Notes: generated by a model not told the origin, from the letters alone. DNA of 64,000 bases from Methylobacterium nodulans ORS 2060 (GCF_000022085.1 NC_011894.1:1018501-1082500); one strand, 5' to 3'. Counted from the stretch's first letter, positions 1 through 8,693 are shown. Numbers and translations: made by a program.

Positions 1-794
1 TCGAACCCGGCGAGCCGCTTCTCGCAGCGGGCAAGCTCCTTCTCGGCCTTCTCAACATCAGGGCTCGGTAGAGCTGATCGCCGCCCGAAGATGCGGCCCA
101 GAACCGCGCTGAAGGTCGGCTTGGGCCGGACCTTTTCCAGGTCGGCACGGGCCCTGACTACGGAAGCGCGTTGCCGCTCCACTCTCGAGGGCCAATGATG
201 GTGCGCTGCACGCAGGTGCGCTGCGAAGAGTTGCGCAGTATGCCACCAAGCGGGGTGGGCGGCAGCCTCGCCGAGCACTGTCCAGGCTTCGCGAGCGGTG
301 AAGAAGTACTGCCGACGCTGCCATCGCGCCGTCACCGCATCGGCATCAATCGACCCATCTTCGTCCAAGGGTAGCGCCGAGATTTCGAGGGGCCAGTGGG
401 GGAAGAGGCGCGGTGCGGATGGGGCCGCGTTTTCGGGGAAGATGTCTCCGCCCAGATCGAAGACGGCGGGTGCGTCAGGGGGCGGCTCCGTCGGGGCGGC
501 CACCCGTGGATGGGGCACATAGATCACGCCCGCTTCCGGTCCACTGGGCGCCTCGCCGATGAAGAAGGCAAGCGCACCGGCTGCCGGCAAAGCGGAGGAC
601 CCGATGCAGCCCGCGATCTCTTCCAGATCGATCTGAGCGAGAAAGTACATCGGCCGGCCAGAGGTAGCGCAGCGCGGCCAGGGGCGGTCACCAAGGCGCG
701 GCTTGCCGCCGAACCAGCTCGGGTAGCGGACCCAAGGCAGGCCAATCTCGCGCGGGCGGCGGGACAGGATGAGCGGGCGAAGCCGATCAGGCAT
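1..794 (-). CDS. DUF1963 (YwqG-like) protein, C-terminus cut by window edge
   Basis: The minus-strand frame is open from an ATG at 794 to base 1 with no stop, giving about 264 residues of a longer protein. The first 85 residues look like the DUF1963/YwqG fold: a 'GLPWVRYPSWFGGKPRLG' segment, then 'MYFLAQIDLEEI', then a 'GALAFFIGE' strand. The middle carries acidic and proline-rich stretches and the visible C-terminal part is basic and helical. The biochemical role of this family is not established. A small hypothetical gene lies 175 bp upstream on the same strand. Family call is by motif recognition only. Confidence 0.75.
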   Translation of the reverse strand, partial: MPDRLRPLILSRRPREIGLPWVRYPSWFGGKPRLGDRPWPRCATSGRPMYFLAQIDLEEIAGCIGSSALPAAGALAFFIGEAPSGPEAGVIYVPHPRVAAPTEPPPDAPAVFDLGGDIFPENAAPSAPRLFPHWPLEISALPLDEDGSIDADAVTARWQRRQYFFTAREAWTVLGEAAAHPAWWHTAQLFAAHLRAAHHHWPSRVERQRASVVRARADLEKVRPKPTFSAVLGRIFGRRSALPSPDVEKAEKELARCEKRLAGF

Positions 795-969
795 GGGCAG
801 TCTCGAAGCGTCGCCACTAAGCTGACGCGAGACCGTTAGTTTTTTGATGGGTCGCGCGGTGAGCCGAGGGGTTGCCATGGGCGCACGTTCGGCGGCGCGC
901 GCTGTCCAGAAGTTCAACGTCCGTCTTGCGGAGGGTCTGCCTCTCAAGACGTTGGCAGACCTTCGGCAA

Positions 970-1242
970 CTACGATGCCTTCCCATCTCGGTCCTGCGGC
1001 ACGCAGACGATCGCCTCAGCAGCGAGAAGCGTCTCGCGTAAGTCAGCCGCGATGTCCGCGAGCGCAGTCTCGGCCCCAAATCCATTAGGGAGTGTTTGTT
1101 GGATCTCACGCAGGTCGGCCGCAACGTCGCGCATGACCGCCCGATTCAGGCATGCGAACCGGCCTGGCGCCGCGCGCTCGAAGGCAAGCGCCAAAGTCTG
1201 GTAGGCGCGCTCCAGCAGGCAATAGGCGATCTCCGCGCGCAT
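970..1242 (-). CDS. hypothetical protein, 90 aa
   Basis: I chose the ATG at 1242 ('MRAEIAYCLLERAYQTLA'); the frame remains open upstream to 1359 but that extension is Cys/Pro-rich and looks non-coding. The product is helical, with many Ala, Leu and Glu residues, no signal peptide and no membrane segment. I recognise no family. It precedes the DUF1963 gene on the same strand, with a gap too long to imply tight coupling. Confidence 0.5.
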   Translation of the reverse strand: MRAEIAYCLLERAYQTLALAFERAAPGRFACLNRAVMRDVAADLREIQQTLPNGFGAETALADIAADLRETLLAAEAIVCVPQDRDGKAS

Positions 1243-1591
1243 TGCGCGCTCCTCGGGACCGCACGCGCATTTGGAATCAGGGGTCTGTTCGCATGTCATG
1301 CTCTTGCACGTGGGGAGCGCGCCCGATGCGCACCACTCCGCGTTCGTTGCTCTGCGCATTGCAGACGCTCGTCCGTCCAGCGAGAAGACGGCGGCTGAGA
1401 GGGCGGTGGGTCTTGAGTGAGGCCGTACGGCTGAGCTTTACCGTTGCAATCAATTGCACAACGGCCAAGCTTCGTGAGCTGACCAGGAGGCAGCGCTCGG
1501 GTGCGCGACCGGGTTGGCCGAACCCGCTGCCAACTTGAGCATTGTTGCTGGCGAGAGGCTCACCTCCTCAGGATCTCAAACGGAGCTCGCC
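1243..1591. other. intergenic stretch without a convincing gene
   Basis: This 349 bp lies between two divergent genes and should hold both promoters. Short open frames on both strands have unlikely compositions. A ribosome-binding sequence (GGAG) lies at the right end, before the CsbD gene. I see no RNA gene or strong hairpin. Confidence 0.4.
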
Positions 1592-1966
1592 ATGCGGTCG
1601 TTCTTTCTCCTCGTGCCCGCCGCCCTATCGATGCTGGCGGCCTCCCCTTCCCTCGCCCAAGACACCGCGCCGGCTTCATCGGGCGGCAGCATGACCTGGC
1701 TCTGGATCGTGCTGCTCCTCATCGTGCTCGGCGGAGCCGCCTGGTACTTCGGCTTTGCCCGGAATCGTTCGACGCGGACCTCAGCGCCCGGCGTGGACCG
1801 GGACCGGATCGCAGGGTCGGCTGAGCAGGCCAAAGGCTCTCTGAAGGAGGGCGTCGGCAACGTGCTCGGCGATGCCAAGCTGCAGGCGGAAGGCAAGCTC
1901 GACAAGGCGGAGGGCAAGGCTCAGAGCACGGTAGGCGGCATCAAAGACACGCTCCGAGGTCGCTGA
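1592..1966 (+). CDS. CsbD-family protein with signal peptide and membrane anchor, 124 aa
   Basis: The ATG at 1592 follows a GGAG ribosome-binding site and opens a clear signal peptide (MRSFFLLVPAALSMLAA, cleavage after SLAQ). Next comes a single membrane segment rich in Val, Leu and Ile (about residues 36-54), then a basic linker and a CsbD-like region with 'IAGSAEQAKGSLKEGVGNVL', a short repeated amphipathic-helix pattern. CsbD proteins are general stress-response proteins of unknown mechanism. A secreted or anchored form suggests a cell-envelope role, which is inference. Open sequence 5' of 1592 lacks a signal-like start. Confidence 0.75.
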   Translation: MRSFFLLVPAALSMLAASPSLAQDTAPASSGGSMTWLWIVLLLIVLGGAAWYFGFARNRSTRTSAPGVDRDRIAGSAEQAKGSLKEGVGNVLGDAKLQAEGKLDKAEGKAQSTVGGIKDTLRGR

Positions 1967-2041
1967 CTCGGAGGCTCCCGGCCCAAGAGGCATCTCCCGC
2001 ATTCGTCACACGGCCTCTCGTGATCCCGGCCGCCTTCGCCC

Positions 2042-2482
2042 TTAACCAGGGTCGGACGCGACCTTGCGCACCTGGGCCAGCGAGAGGCCGAAATGCTTGG
2101 CCACTTGGGTCGGCTTCACGCCTGCCGCGAGCGCCGCCCGGATCGCGTTGCGCTTGCCGTTCAGGAGCGCCATGGGCTCATCCACCCCGACCGGCGACCC
2201 GGCCTTGCGCGGCGTGAGACGCTTCAGGGTCGGAGCCAGTCGCTCAAGAGCTTTGTCGAGCTCAGGTCGGGCCCCCTGCCCTTTCCCTCCTGACATCCGC
2301 CGCTCCAGCTCCACAATGAGAGCCACTGCCCAGCGTGCAAGCTCGGCATCAGACAACTCGCCCACCTGCTGCGGACTGGCAGGGACAGAGCTGCGAGCCA
2401 GCCCCGGCTTCCGCGTTGCGGGACCAGACCTCACGTAGCCGAACAGGTCAGCTGAGGGTGCGGGGGATCGCGCGCGTGACAT
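2042..2482 (-). CDS. hypothetical protein with C-terminal helix-turn-helix-like segment, 146 aa
   Basis: Start chosen at the ATG at 2482; an upstream ATG at 2548 is possible. The N-terminal 40 residues are basic and disordered-looking. The centre is helical and basic, and the last 35 residues ('AIRAALAAGVKPTQVAKHFG' and onward) resemble the helix-turn-helix of resolvase or Hin-type proteins. This suggests DNA binding, but no recombinase catalytic domain is present. No family name can be given. It converges with the CsbD gene and lies upstream of tRNA-Lys. Confidence 0.55.
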   Translation of the reverse strand: MSRARSPAPSADLFGYVRSGPATRKPGLARSSVPASPQQVGELSDAELARWAVALIVELERRMSGGKGQGARPELDKALERLAPTLKRLTPRKAGSPVGVDEPMALLNGKRNAIRAALAAGVKPTQVAKHFGLSLAQVRKVASDPG

Positions 2483-2594
2483 GGCCCCAGTATGGGCAGG
2501 TGCGCGGGCTCGCGCAAACGGCGCTGATTGCGGACACAGTGCGGACACGGCCTGAGAGGCTAAGCCGATCTTCCCGCTAAGTGTTTGATTTGAT

Positions 2595-2670
<76 letters not shown>

Positions 2671-2731
2671 ATCGCTTCCGGGAAGCGGCGCCGGGCGGCC
2701 ACCAACCGTCCCGATCGCGAGCGGGGATGTA

Positions 2732-2772
2732 GCGGGTCAGATCCGACCTGTCCAGCCCCGGATCCGACCCGC
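2732..2772 (-). terminator. hairpin downstream of leuA
   Basis: Inverted repeat with arms 2732-2745 and 2759-2772 (GCGGGTC, one mismatch, GATCCG). It lies 19 bases past the leuA stop and before tRNA-Lys. No T-tract follows in the leuA direction; a T6 run lies on the plus-strand side instead. A role in transcript ending or 3' protection is inference. Confidence 0.4.
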
Positions 2773-2790
2773 GACGCGGTTTTTTGGCGG

Positions 2791-4353
2791 CTATTCGGCC
2801 GCCGCATGCTGGGCATGCAGGCGGTTCGCGCCAGCCAGGAGCTTGTTGAGCGCAGCGAGATAGGCCTTGGCCGAGGCGACCAGCGTGTCCGGATCGGCAC
2901 CCCGCGCCGTCACGCTGCGCTCACCCTGGCGCAGGCGCACCGAGACCTCGGCCTGCGCGTCCGTGCCCTCCGTGACCGCATGCACGTCGTAGAGTTCGAG
3001 CTTCGCCTCGTGCGGCACCAGGGCGTGGATCGCGTTGAAGACCGCGTCCACCGGGCCGTTGCCGTCCGCCTCCTCGGTCGCTTGGCGCCCGTCGATATCG
3101 AGCCGCATCGTCGCCCGTTGCGGTCCCCGCGTCCCGGCGATCACAGTCAGCGACAAAAGGCGGATGCGGTCGTGCGCGGTCGCCAGGTTCTCGTCGACCA
3201 GCGCCTCGATATCCTCGTCGTAGACATTCTTCTTGCGGTCGGCGAGCGCTTTGAACCGCTCGAACGCGTCCTGGAACTGGTTGTCGGACAGGCGATATCC
3301 CAGTTCCTCCAGCTTCGAGCGGAAAGCCGCCCGGCCCGAATGCTTGCCCATCACCAGCGAGGTCTTCTGCACGCCGACCGATTCCGGCGTCATGATCTCG
3401 TAGGTGGACTGATTCTTGAGCATCCCGTCCTGGTGGATGCCGCTCTCATGCGCGAAGGCGTTCCGGCCGACGACCGCCTTGTTGTACTGCACGGGGAAGT
3501 GCGTCGCGGCGGCGACCAGCTTCGAGGCCCGCATGATCTGCGTCGTGTCGATGCCGGTCGTGTAGGGCAGTACGTCCGCGCGGGTGCGCAGCGCCATCAC
3601 CACCTCCTCCAACGCCGCGTTCCCCGCCCGCTCGCCGATGCCGTTGATGGTGCACTCGACCTGACGCGCCCCGCCCTCGATGCCGGCGAGCGAGTTCGCG
3701 ATCGCCAGCCCGAGGTCGTTGTGGCAGTGGACCGAGAAGATCGCCCTGTCGGCGTTCGGCACCCGCTCGCGCACGCTGCGGAACATCGCGCGGTACTCGT
3801 CGGGCGTGGCGTAGCCCACCGTGTCCGGCAGGTTGATGGTCGTCGCTCCCATCTTGATCGCCATCTCGACGCACCGGCAGAGATAGTCGATCGGCGTGCG
3901 CGTCGCGTCCATGGCCGACCATTCCACGTCCTCCACGAGGTCGCGGGCCTGGGCCACGGTCTTCTGGATGATCTCCAGAACCTCCTCCTCGCTCTTGCGC
4001 ATCTGGTGGGCGAGGTGGATGGGCGAGGTCGACACGAAGGTGTGGATGCGTCCGCGCTTGGCCAGCCGCACCGCCTCGCCGGCCCGGGCGATGTCGGCGG
4101 AAATCGCCCGGGCGAGACCCGCGACCACCGAGGTTTTCGTGCGCCGGGCGATCTCGGCCACCGCGTCGAAGTCGCCGTTCGAGGCGATCGGGAAGCCCGC
4201 CTCGATGATGTCGACGCCCATGCCGTCGAGCATCTCGGCCACCGCGAGCTTCTCCTCGAAGGTCATGGTGGCGCCGGGGCACTGCTCGCCGTCGCGCAAG
4301 GTGGTGTCGAAGATCAGGACGCGCTCGGCGGAGGAGGCGGCAGTCTCGGTCAT
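2791..4353 (-). CDS. leuA: 2-isopropylmalate synthase, 520 aa
   Basis: First committed step of leucine synthesis: acetyl-CoA plus 2-oxoisovalerate gives 2-isopropylmalate. The N-terminus has the HMGL-type TIM-barrel signature 'LIFDTTLRDGEQCPGATM' (about residues 13-30). The metal-binding 'HCHNDLGLA' motif is near residue 210, followed by 'NGIGERAGNAALEEVVMAL'. The C-terminal 140 residues match the LeuA allosteric dimerisation domain, where leucine inhibits the family. Length fits bacterial LeuA. A leucine-rich leader peptide and hairpin upstream (4431-4566) suggest leucine-dependent attenuation. Transcribed alone; a lipoprotein gene diverges from the leader. Confidence 0.97.
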   Translation of the reverse strand: MTETAASSAERVLIFDTTLRDGEQCPGATMTFEEKLAVAEMLDGMGVDIIEAGFPIASNGDFDAVAEIARRTKTSVVAGLARAISADIARAGEAVRLAKRGRIHTFVSTSPIHLAHQMRKSEEEVLEIIQKTVAQARDLVEDVEWSAMDATRTPIDYLCRCVEMAIKMGATTINLPDTVGYATPDEYRAMFRSVRERVPNADRAIFSVHCHNDLGLAIANSLAGIEGGARQVECTINGIGERAGNAALEEVVMALRTRADVLPYTTGIDTTQIMRASKLVAAATHFPVQYNKAVVGRNAFAHESGIHQDGMLKNQSTYEIMTPESVGVQKTSLVMGKHSGRAAFRSKLEELGYRLSDNQFQDAFERFKALADRKKNVYDEDIEALVDENLATAHDRIRLLSLTVIAGTRGPQRATMRLDIDGRQATEEADGNGPVDAVFNAIHALVPHEAKLELYDVHAVTEGTDAQAEVSVRLRQGERSVTARGADPDTLVASAKAYLAALNKLLAGANRLHAQHAAAE

Positions 4354-4430
4354 GATGGAATCCGTCCTTGGATGACCCAGCGCGGCCCTCGGGCGGCGCG
4401 GTCGCAGGGAATATCGGGATGATCGCGCGC

Positions 4431-4471
4431 CCCCTGAAGGCCCAGGCGCACGCCCGGACGGCCCTCAGGGG
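4431..4471 (-). promoter_or_regulatory. hairpin of the leuA leader, candidate attenuator structure
   Basis: Arms 4431-4442 and 4460-4471 pair over 12 positions with one mismatch (CCCCTGA and GGCC blocks). The hairpin includes the stop codon of the leader peptide, so a ribosome at the end of the leader would disrupt it. No clear U-tract follows, so whether it is the terminator, a pause hairpin or the antiterminator cannot be settled by eye. Confidence 0.5.
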
Positions 4472-4566
4472 CGGGTAAGGAGAAGACCGGGAAGGAGGAG
4501 CGCGCGCGACCGCGCCGCCCGCAGGGCGGTCTTCGTCGGCAGCAGCGGGGAGCCGGCATGCGCCAC
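4465..4566 (-). CDS. leuL: leu leader peptide, 33 aa, GTG start
   Basis: A GTG at 4566 lies nine bases after AGGAG and opens a 33-residue frame ending in 'ALLLPGLLLTRP', with six Leu codons in eight positions just before the stop. This is the layout of a leucine attenuation leader: scarce charged tRNA-Leu would stall the ribosome over the Leu codons and change folding of the following RNA. It ends 111 bases before the leuA start. The peptide itself is not expected to have a function. Amino acid attenuators before leuA are established in proteobacteria; this copy is inferred from sequence. Confidence 0.7.
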   Translation of the reverse strand: MAHAGSPLLPTKTALRAARSRALLLPGLLLTRP

Positions 4567-4759
4567 GGCTCGGGTCTCCTCAAGGCAGGTCGCCTGATCC
4601 GGCCCTGTGTACCGGCGGGGCGCCGGGATGGCAAGCCGCCGGGGCGCGCCGCCGACCCGCCGGAGCGCCCCCGGTTCGGCCGGAGCCGCGGCTGTCCATT
4701 GACCCCCGTACCCGCCTTGCCACAAGCTCGGCCGCAGACCTGCCGCCAGGAGAGCGTCC

Positions 4760-5086
4760 ATGTCCCCGCAATCCGGCCTCGCCGCCGCCCTGCTGCTCGC
4801 GCTGAGCCTCGCCGCCTGCAAGCCGAACACGCCGCCGCCCGCCGCCTCCGTGGCGCCCGTCGCGGCGGCACCCGCGATTCCACCCGGCGGCGCCGGCTGC
4901 GGCCCGGCCATCGCCCGCACCCAGGCCATCGTCGACAGCGACGTCGCCACCGGCAATCTCAACGAACCCGTCGGAAAGCGCTTCTCGGCCGATCTCGCCC
5001 GCGCCGCTGCCGCCTGCTCGGCCGGGCGCGAGGCCGAGGCCCTGCACCTGCACGCCGCCGCCCGGGCCCGCTACGGCTACCCGTGA
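4760..5086 (+). CDS. small predicted lipoprotein, 108 aa
   Basis: The N-terminus is a lipoprotein signal: short charged start, hydrophobic 'LAAALLLALSLAAC' and lipobox LAAC with Cys at residue 20. A proline/alanine linker follows, then a small domain with two more Cys residues (in 'GAGCGPAIARTQAI' and 'RAAAACSAGREAEAL') that could form one disulfide. I do not recognise the domain. It is divergent from the leuA leader with under 200 bp between, so the two may share a promoter region. Envelope location is inferred from the lipobox. Confidence 0.7.
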   Translation: MSPQSGLAAALLLALSLAACKPNTPPPAASVAPVAAAPAIPPGGAGCGPAIARTQAIVDSDVATGNLNEPVGKRFSADLARAAAACSAGREAEALHLHAAARARYGYP

Positions 5087-5338
5087 GGCCGGCCGTGGCC
5101 TTCCAGCTTGGAGGGATGCATTCGGAGGGATGCATTCCCCGCCTCGGCCCGACTCCTGTCTGATGGCGGCCGGCGGGCCGGCCGCCTCGCGCCGGGGCCT
5201 TTCCGGCGGCGCTCGGCGAGACCGACACCCAGCCTAGATGCGCAGCGTCGTGCCATGTGGCGCCGGCTCGGGCCCGAGCCCCTCGCGGCGGGCCCGACAT
5301 CCGCGATCTGACGCGCCCCCGAACGGGCCGGAGAGGCG

Positions 5339-6064
5339 TCAGCCGGGGGCAACCGCCCCTTGCCGGAAGGCGTCGTGCAGGAAGACCTGCGCGTAGACCG
5401 GCATCACCGCGGGATCGATGTCCTGCGGGCCGTGCACCGCCACGATGCCGGAGAGTTCCGGCACCGCCTCCCCGGCGAGGTGGGCCTGCGCCCGGGCGAT
5501 CAGCGGGCCTGCCTCCTCCGCCATCGCCATCGGCCGGATGAAAGCCAGATAGCCCCTGTCGCGCACGAGGATCCAGCCCTCGTCCGCCCCCTGCGGCGGC
5601 ACGAGGCCCGTCTCCTCCTCCAGCTCCCGCAGCGCGCTCGCCTCCAGATCGACGATACCGTGGTCCCGCACGTCCGAGGGATCCGGCGTGCCGCAGGCGA
5701 AGTAGACCTGCCCCGCATTGGCCGTGTGCCCGTTCATGCGGCCGAGCAGATAGGCGCCGTCGCGGCTTCGCGGCGCCACCGCCGCGAAGATGTTGGCCAC
5801 GGACGGATCGGGGAAGCCGAAATCCCGGAAGGCCATCAGGGTGGCGAAGTCCGATTCGAACAGCCGGGCCTCGGCCGTCCCGTCGCGGATTGTCACGGCG
5901 CTCGCCAGCATCACGCGCCCGTTGAACATGGCGGGCTTGGCGACGAGGCGCTCCGCCCAATGCGCCGCGATCCGCGCCCGGTTCTCCCGCGCCCAGGCCC
6001 AGTCGTAGGGGCGAAGCGCGGCCGAGACGCGCTCTGCCCGCGTCAGGCTGACCCCGTTTCTCAC
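5339..6064 (-). CDS. Nudix hydrolase, 241 aa
   Basis: The core of the Nudix box, 'RELEEETGL', is at residues 146-154, with the box glycine at 136. Spacing in the first half of the box is shorter than the strict consensus. The first 90 residues form an extra N-terminal domain as seen in larger Nudix enzymes. Nudix proteins hydrolyse nucleoside diphosphates linked to another group with Mg2+; the substrate cannot be predicted here. The start codon overlaps the stop of the upstream phzF-like gene by four bases (ATGA), so the two are translationally coupled. Confidence 0.85.
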   Translation of the reverse strand: MRNGVSLTRAERVSAALRPYDWAWARENRARIAAHWAERLVAKPAMFNGRVMLASAVTIRDGTAEARLFESDFATLMAFRDFGFPDPSVANIFAAVAPRSRDGAYLLGRMNGHTANAGQVYFACGTPDPSDVRDHGIVDLEASALRELEEETGLVPPQGADEGWILVRDRGYLAFIRPMAMAEEAGPLIARAQAHLAGEAVPELSGIVAVHGPQDIDPAVMPVYAQVFLHDAFRQGAVAPG

Positions 6065-6975
6065 ACCCGGATCTCGCCCTCGGTCACCACCACGGCGCTG
6101 CCGCCGACCTCCGCGGCGCGCAGCGCCCCCTCGGCGATCACCATCTGGAGCGCGATCTCGCTCGGACGTCCCATCTCGTGCCCTTGCGCGATGACGAAGT
6201 CGTGCGTGCCCTCCCCCAGGGGCTCGAACTGCATCAGCGCGCCCGCGAAGGCCGCCACCGCGCTGCCCGTCGCCGGATCCTCCGCGACGCCGACGGAGGG
6301 CGCGAACATACGCGCCCGGAAGGAATGGCCGGAATCTCCCGTATCGCCCGTATAGAGGAAGACCTTCGCGCCCGGGCCGAAGGCCCGGTCCAGCGCCTCG
6401 GCATTCGGCCGGGCCCGCCCCAAGGCGTCGAGGGAGCGCACCGGCACGAGGTCGAACGGCGTGCCCGCGCTGTGCCGGCTCGGCCAGTGGCGCGCGAAGC
6501 CGATGTCCTGGACCTCGAGGCCGAGGCTAGACGCCACCGGCGCCGGCTCGGGCCCGAGCCCCTCGGCCTCGCCCCAGATCTCGGGCAGGCGCGGCAGCCG
6601 GAAGCGCGCGCGGCCCCGGCCCTCGCCGGGCTCGACCACGCAGGGCACGACGCCGACCTTCTCCTCCAGCCCGAACGCGACCGCGTCCGCGACCCCGGCG
6701 CGCCGGTCGTGCAGGCCGAGCAGCACGGCGGTGCCGACCGTCGGATGCCCGGCGAAGGGCAGTTCCTGCGCGGGGGTGAAGATGCGCAGATGCGCCCGGT
6801 GGCGGGCATCCCGCGGGGGCAGCACGAAGACCGTCTCGGACAGGTTGAACTCGCGGGCGATGGCCTGCATGGCGGCGGCGTCGAGCCCCTCCGCGTCGAG
6901 CACCACGGCGAGCGGATTGCCGGCGAGCGGGCGCTCGGTGAAGACATCGAGGGTCACGAAGCGGCGTGCGGTCAT
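6061..6975 (-). CDS. PhzF family isomerase-like protein, 304 aa
   Basis: Start at the ATG at 6975 ('MTARRFVTLDVFTERPLAGN'), the usual PhzF N-terminus. The conserved Glu in 'FNLSETVFV' is at residue 47, the expected general acid/base position. Glycine-rich turns typical of the two-domain fold ('ELPFAGHPTVGTA', 'DPATGSAVAAFAG') are present. Family members include epimerases and isomerases, and most genomic copies, like this one, are not linked to phenazine genes, so the substrate is unknown. It is first in a two-gene unit with the overlapping Nudix gene. Confidence 0.85.
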   Translation of the reverse strand: MTARRFVTLDVFTERPLAGNPLAVVLDAEGLDAAAMQAIAREFNLSETVFVLPPRDARHRAHLRIFTPAQELPFAGHPTVGTAVLLGLHDRRAGVADAVAFGLEEKVGVVPCVVEPGEGRGRARFRLPRLPEIWGEAEGLGPEPAPVASSLGLEVQDIGFARHWPSRHSAGTPFDLVPVRSLDALGRARPNAEALDRAFGPGAKVFLYTGDTGDSGHSFRARMFAPSVGVAEDPATGSAVAAFAGALMQFEPLGEGTHDFVIAQGHEMGRPSEIALQMVIAEGALRAAEVGGSAVVVTEGEIRV

Positions 6976-7041
6976 CGCGCGATCTCCCAAAGCATGCTGC
7001 GACGCAATACGCAGCTGCGTCCATGCGCAAGGGGTGCGGGC

Positions 7042-7080
7042 AAAAAACGCACACGCGCCTTCGGCGTGCAGGCGCGTTGG
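7042..7080 (-). terminator. Rho-independent terminator
   Basis: On the minus strand a stem ACGCGCC/GGCGCGT with a 10-11 base loop (7053-7077) is followed, after a short GTGCG spacer, by a run of six T residues (7047-7042). It lies just downstream of the small gene at 7106-7321 and ahead of the phzF-like gene, so it would separate these two transcripts. Confidence 0.65.
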
Positions 7081-7105
7081 CGCCGCCCGTCCCGGATCCC
7101 CGCCC

Positions 7106-7321
7106 TCAGGCCGGATCCAGGATCAGCCCGAGCCTGTCGCCCTTGCGGAGCATGCGCCCGTCCTCGGGCTCCACCACGTCCAGGATGCTCCGGTCGGCGC
7201 CGCCGATCGAGACGGGGCCACCGACGAGTTCGTCGAGGCCGTTCGGGAAATCCCGCGGAGCCCGGACCCAGATCAGTCCCTCGGCCGTTTCCGGCCCGTC
7301 CATCACCTCGGCTTCCCACAC
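7106..7321 (-). CDS. hypothetical protein, 71 aa
   Basis: Opens at a GTG at 7321; an ATG at 7303 ('MDGPETAEGLIWVRAPRD') is an alternative start. The product is acidic, with a beta-rich pattern ending 'GRMLRKGDRLGLILDPA', resembling a small OB- or SH3-like strand set. I recognise no family. A convincing terminator 26 bases after its stop supports it as a real transcription unit. Confidence 0.55.
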   Translation of the reverse strand: MWEAEVMDGPETAEGLIWVRAPRDFPNGLDELVGGPVSIGGADRSILDVVEPEDGRMLRKGDRLGLILDPA

Positions 7322-7390
7322 GGCTTTGTCCTCCGATCGATCCCAGCGCTCTCGGCCAAAACCCGCCCGGAGGCAACCGCCATCGCGCGG

Positions 7391-7497
7391 TTAGAGCCGT
7401 TCCCGACCTGATTGCATCAGGTCGGCGGCTCTCAAGCCTTGATGTGACGCGCTCCCTGACGCCGAACCGGCCTCCACTTCGGCGGGGAGCGCTCCAG
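7391..7497 (+). repeat. composite hairpin repeat, GCGCTCC-tail type, copy 1
   Basis: The head (7391-7436) is a palindrome with ATTGCATCAGG at its centre and arms AGAGCC/GGCTCT. A tail follows after about 20 bases: GCGCTCC, CGAACCGG, CCACTTCGGCGG, GGAGCGC. The same head and tail recur in inverted orientation at 27962-28070. The tail core CGAACCGG..TCCACTTCG is shared with the repeats at 9501, 16814 and 54316. No coding potential; it fills most of the gap before the glycosyltransferase gene. Confidence 0.7.
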
Positions 7498-7598
7498 GGG
7501 CTTGCCCGTTCGGGAACTCACCTCGGGCAGGAACTCACCTGAAGTATGTGGGTTGGGTCCCGGGCGGGACGCGATCCCGGCGCGGAGGCGGAGGCCTG

Positions 7599-8690
7599 AT
7601 GCGGATCGTCGTGTTCGGACTCACCGTCTCGTCGTCCTGGGGCAATGGCCACGCGACGCTCTGGCGGGGGTTGTGCCGCGCGCTCGCGGACCGGGGCCAC
7701 CGCGTCGTCTTCTTCGAGCGCGACGTCCCCTACTATGCCGAGAACCGGGACCTCCACACCTTGCCGGGCGGCGAGCTCGTCCTCTACCCGGACTGGACGC
7801 CCGAGTTGCGGGCGCAGGCCGAGCGGGCCGTCCGGAAGAGCGACGCCGCGATCGTCACCTCCTACTGCCCCGACGCGGTGGCGGCGACCGAGCTCGTGCA
7901 GGGCGCGGCGATGCGCGTCTTCTACGACCTCGACACGCCGGTGACGCTCGCCCGGCTCGCGGCCGGCGAGACCGTGCCGTATCTCGGGCCGCGGGGCCTC
8001 TCCGACTTCGACCTCGTGCTCAGCTACACGGGCGGCGGCGCCCTCGAGGCGCTGCGCACGCGGCTCGGGGCGGCGCGGGTGCTGCCCCTCTACGGCCATG
8101 TCGACCCGGACGCGCACCGGCCGACCCTGCCGGCGCCCCATTACGCCAGCGATCTCTCCTATCTCGGCACCTACGCGGCCGACCGGCAGGCCGGGGTGGA
8201 GCGCCTGCTCGTGGAGCCGGCCCGGCAGCGGCCGGCGCAGCGCTTCCTCATCGGCGGGGCGCAGTACCCGGCGGATTTTCCCTGGGCGCGCAACATCTTC
8301 TTCGTGCGTCACCTGCCGCCCTCGGAGCACCCGGCCTTCTTCTCCTCGTCGCGGTTCACGCTCAACGTCACCCGGCAGGCGATGGCGGCGATGGGCTGGT
8401 GCCCGTCCGGCCGCCTGTTCGAGGCCGCCGCCTGCGGCACGCCCCTGATCACCGATGCCTGGGAGGGGCTCGACGCCTTCTTCACCCCCGGCCGCGAGAT
8501 CGTGGTGGCCCGGACCACCGCGGAGGCGGTCGCTGCCCTCGACATGGACGAGGGCACCCGGCTCGCCCTCGCGAAGGCCGCCCGCGAGCGCACCCTCGAC
8601 GAGCACAGCTCGGCCCGGCGGGCCGGAACGCTGATCGCGGCCCTGGAAAGCTCGGCGCCCGCGCGCGGCGCCCTCTCGGCGGAGGTCTGA
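7599..8690 (+). CDS. CgeB-like glycosyltransferase, 363 aa
   Basis: Start at the ATG at 7599 after GGAGGC ('MRIVVFGLTVSSSWGNGHA'). The N-terminal half is a Rossmann-like GT-B domain, and the C-terminal half has the DUF3880/Glyco_trans_1 pattern with 'SGRLFEAAACGTPLITDAW' near residue 270, where the conserved Glu binds nucleotide sugar. No membrane segment, so probably cytoplasmic. It is first of five same-strand genes to 12587 and is three bases from the nucleotidyltransferase gene. The cluster suggests assembly of a surface or secreted sugar; donor and acceptor are unknown. Confidence 0.8.
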   Translation: MRIVVFGLTVSSSWGNGHATLWRGLCRALADRGHRVVFFERDVPYYAENRDLHTLPGGELVLYPDWTPELRAQAERAVRKSDAAIVTSYCPDAVAATELVQGAAMRVFYDLDTPVTLARLAAGETVPYLGPRGLSDFDLVLSYTGGGALEALRTRLGAARVLPLYGHVDPDAHRPTLPAPHYASDLSYLGTYAADRQAGVERLLVEPARQRPAQRFLIGGAQYPADFPWARNIFFVRHLPPSEHPAFFSSSRFTLNVTRQAMAAMGWCPSGRLFEAAACGTPLITDAWEGLDAFFTPGREIVVARTTAEAVAALDMDEGTRLALAKAARERTLDEHSSARRAGTLIAALESSAPARGALSAEV

Positions 8691-8693
8691 CCT

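Noticed and set aside
2745..2790. Plus-strand intrinsic terminator CCGC-GAC-GCGG followed by T6
   Set aside because: A stem of four base pairs is too weak, and no plus-strand gene lies upstream; the larger inverted repeat next to it is reported instead.
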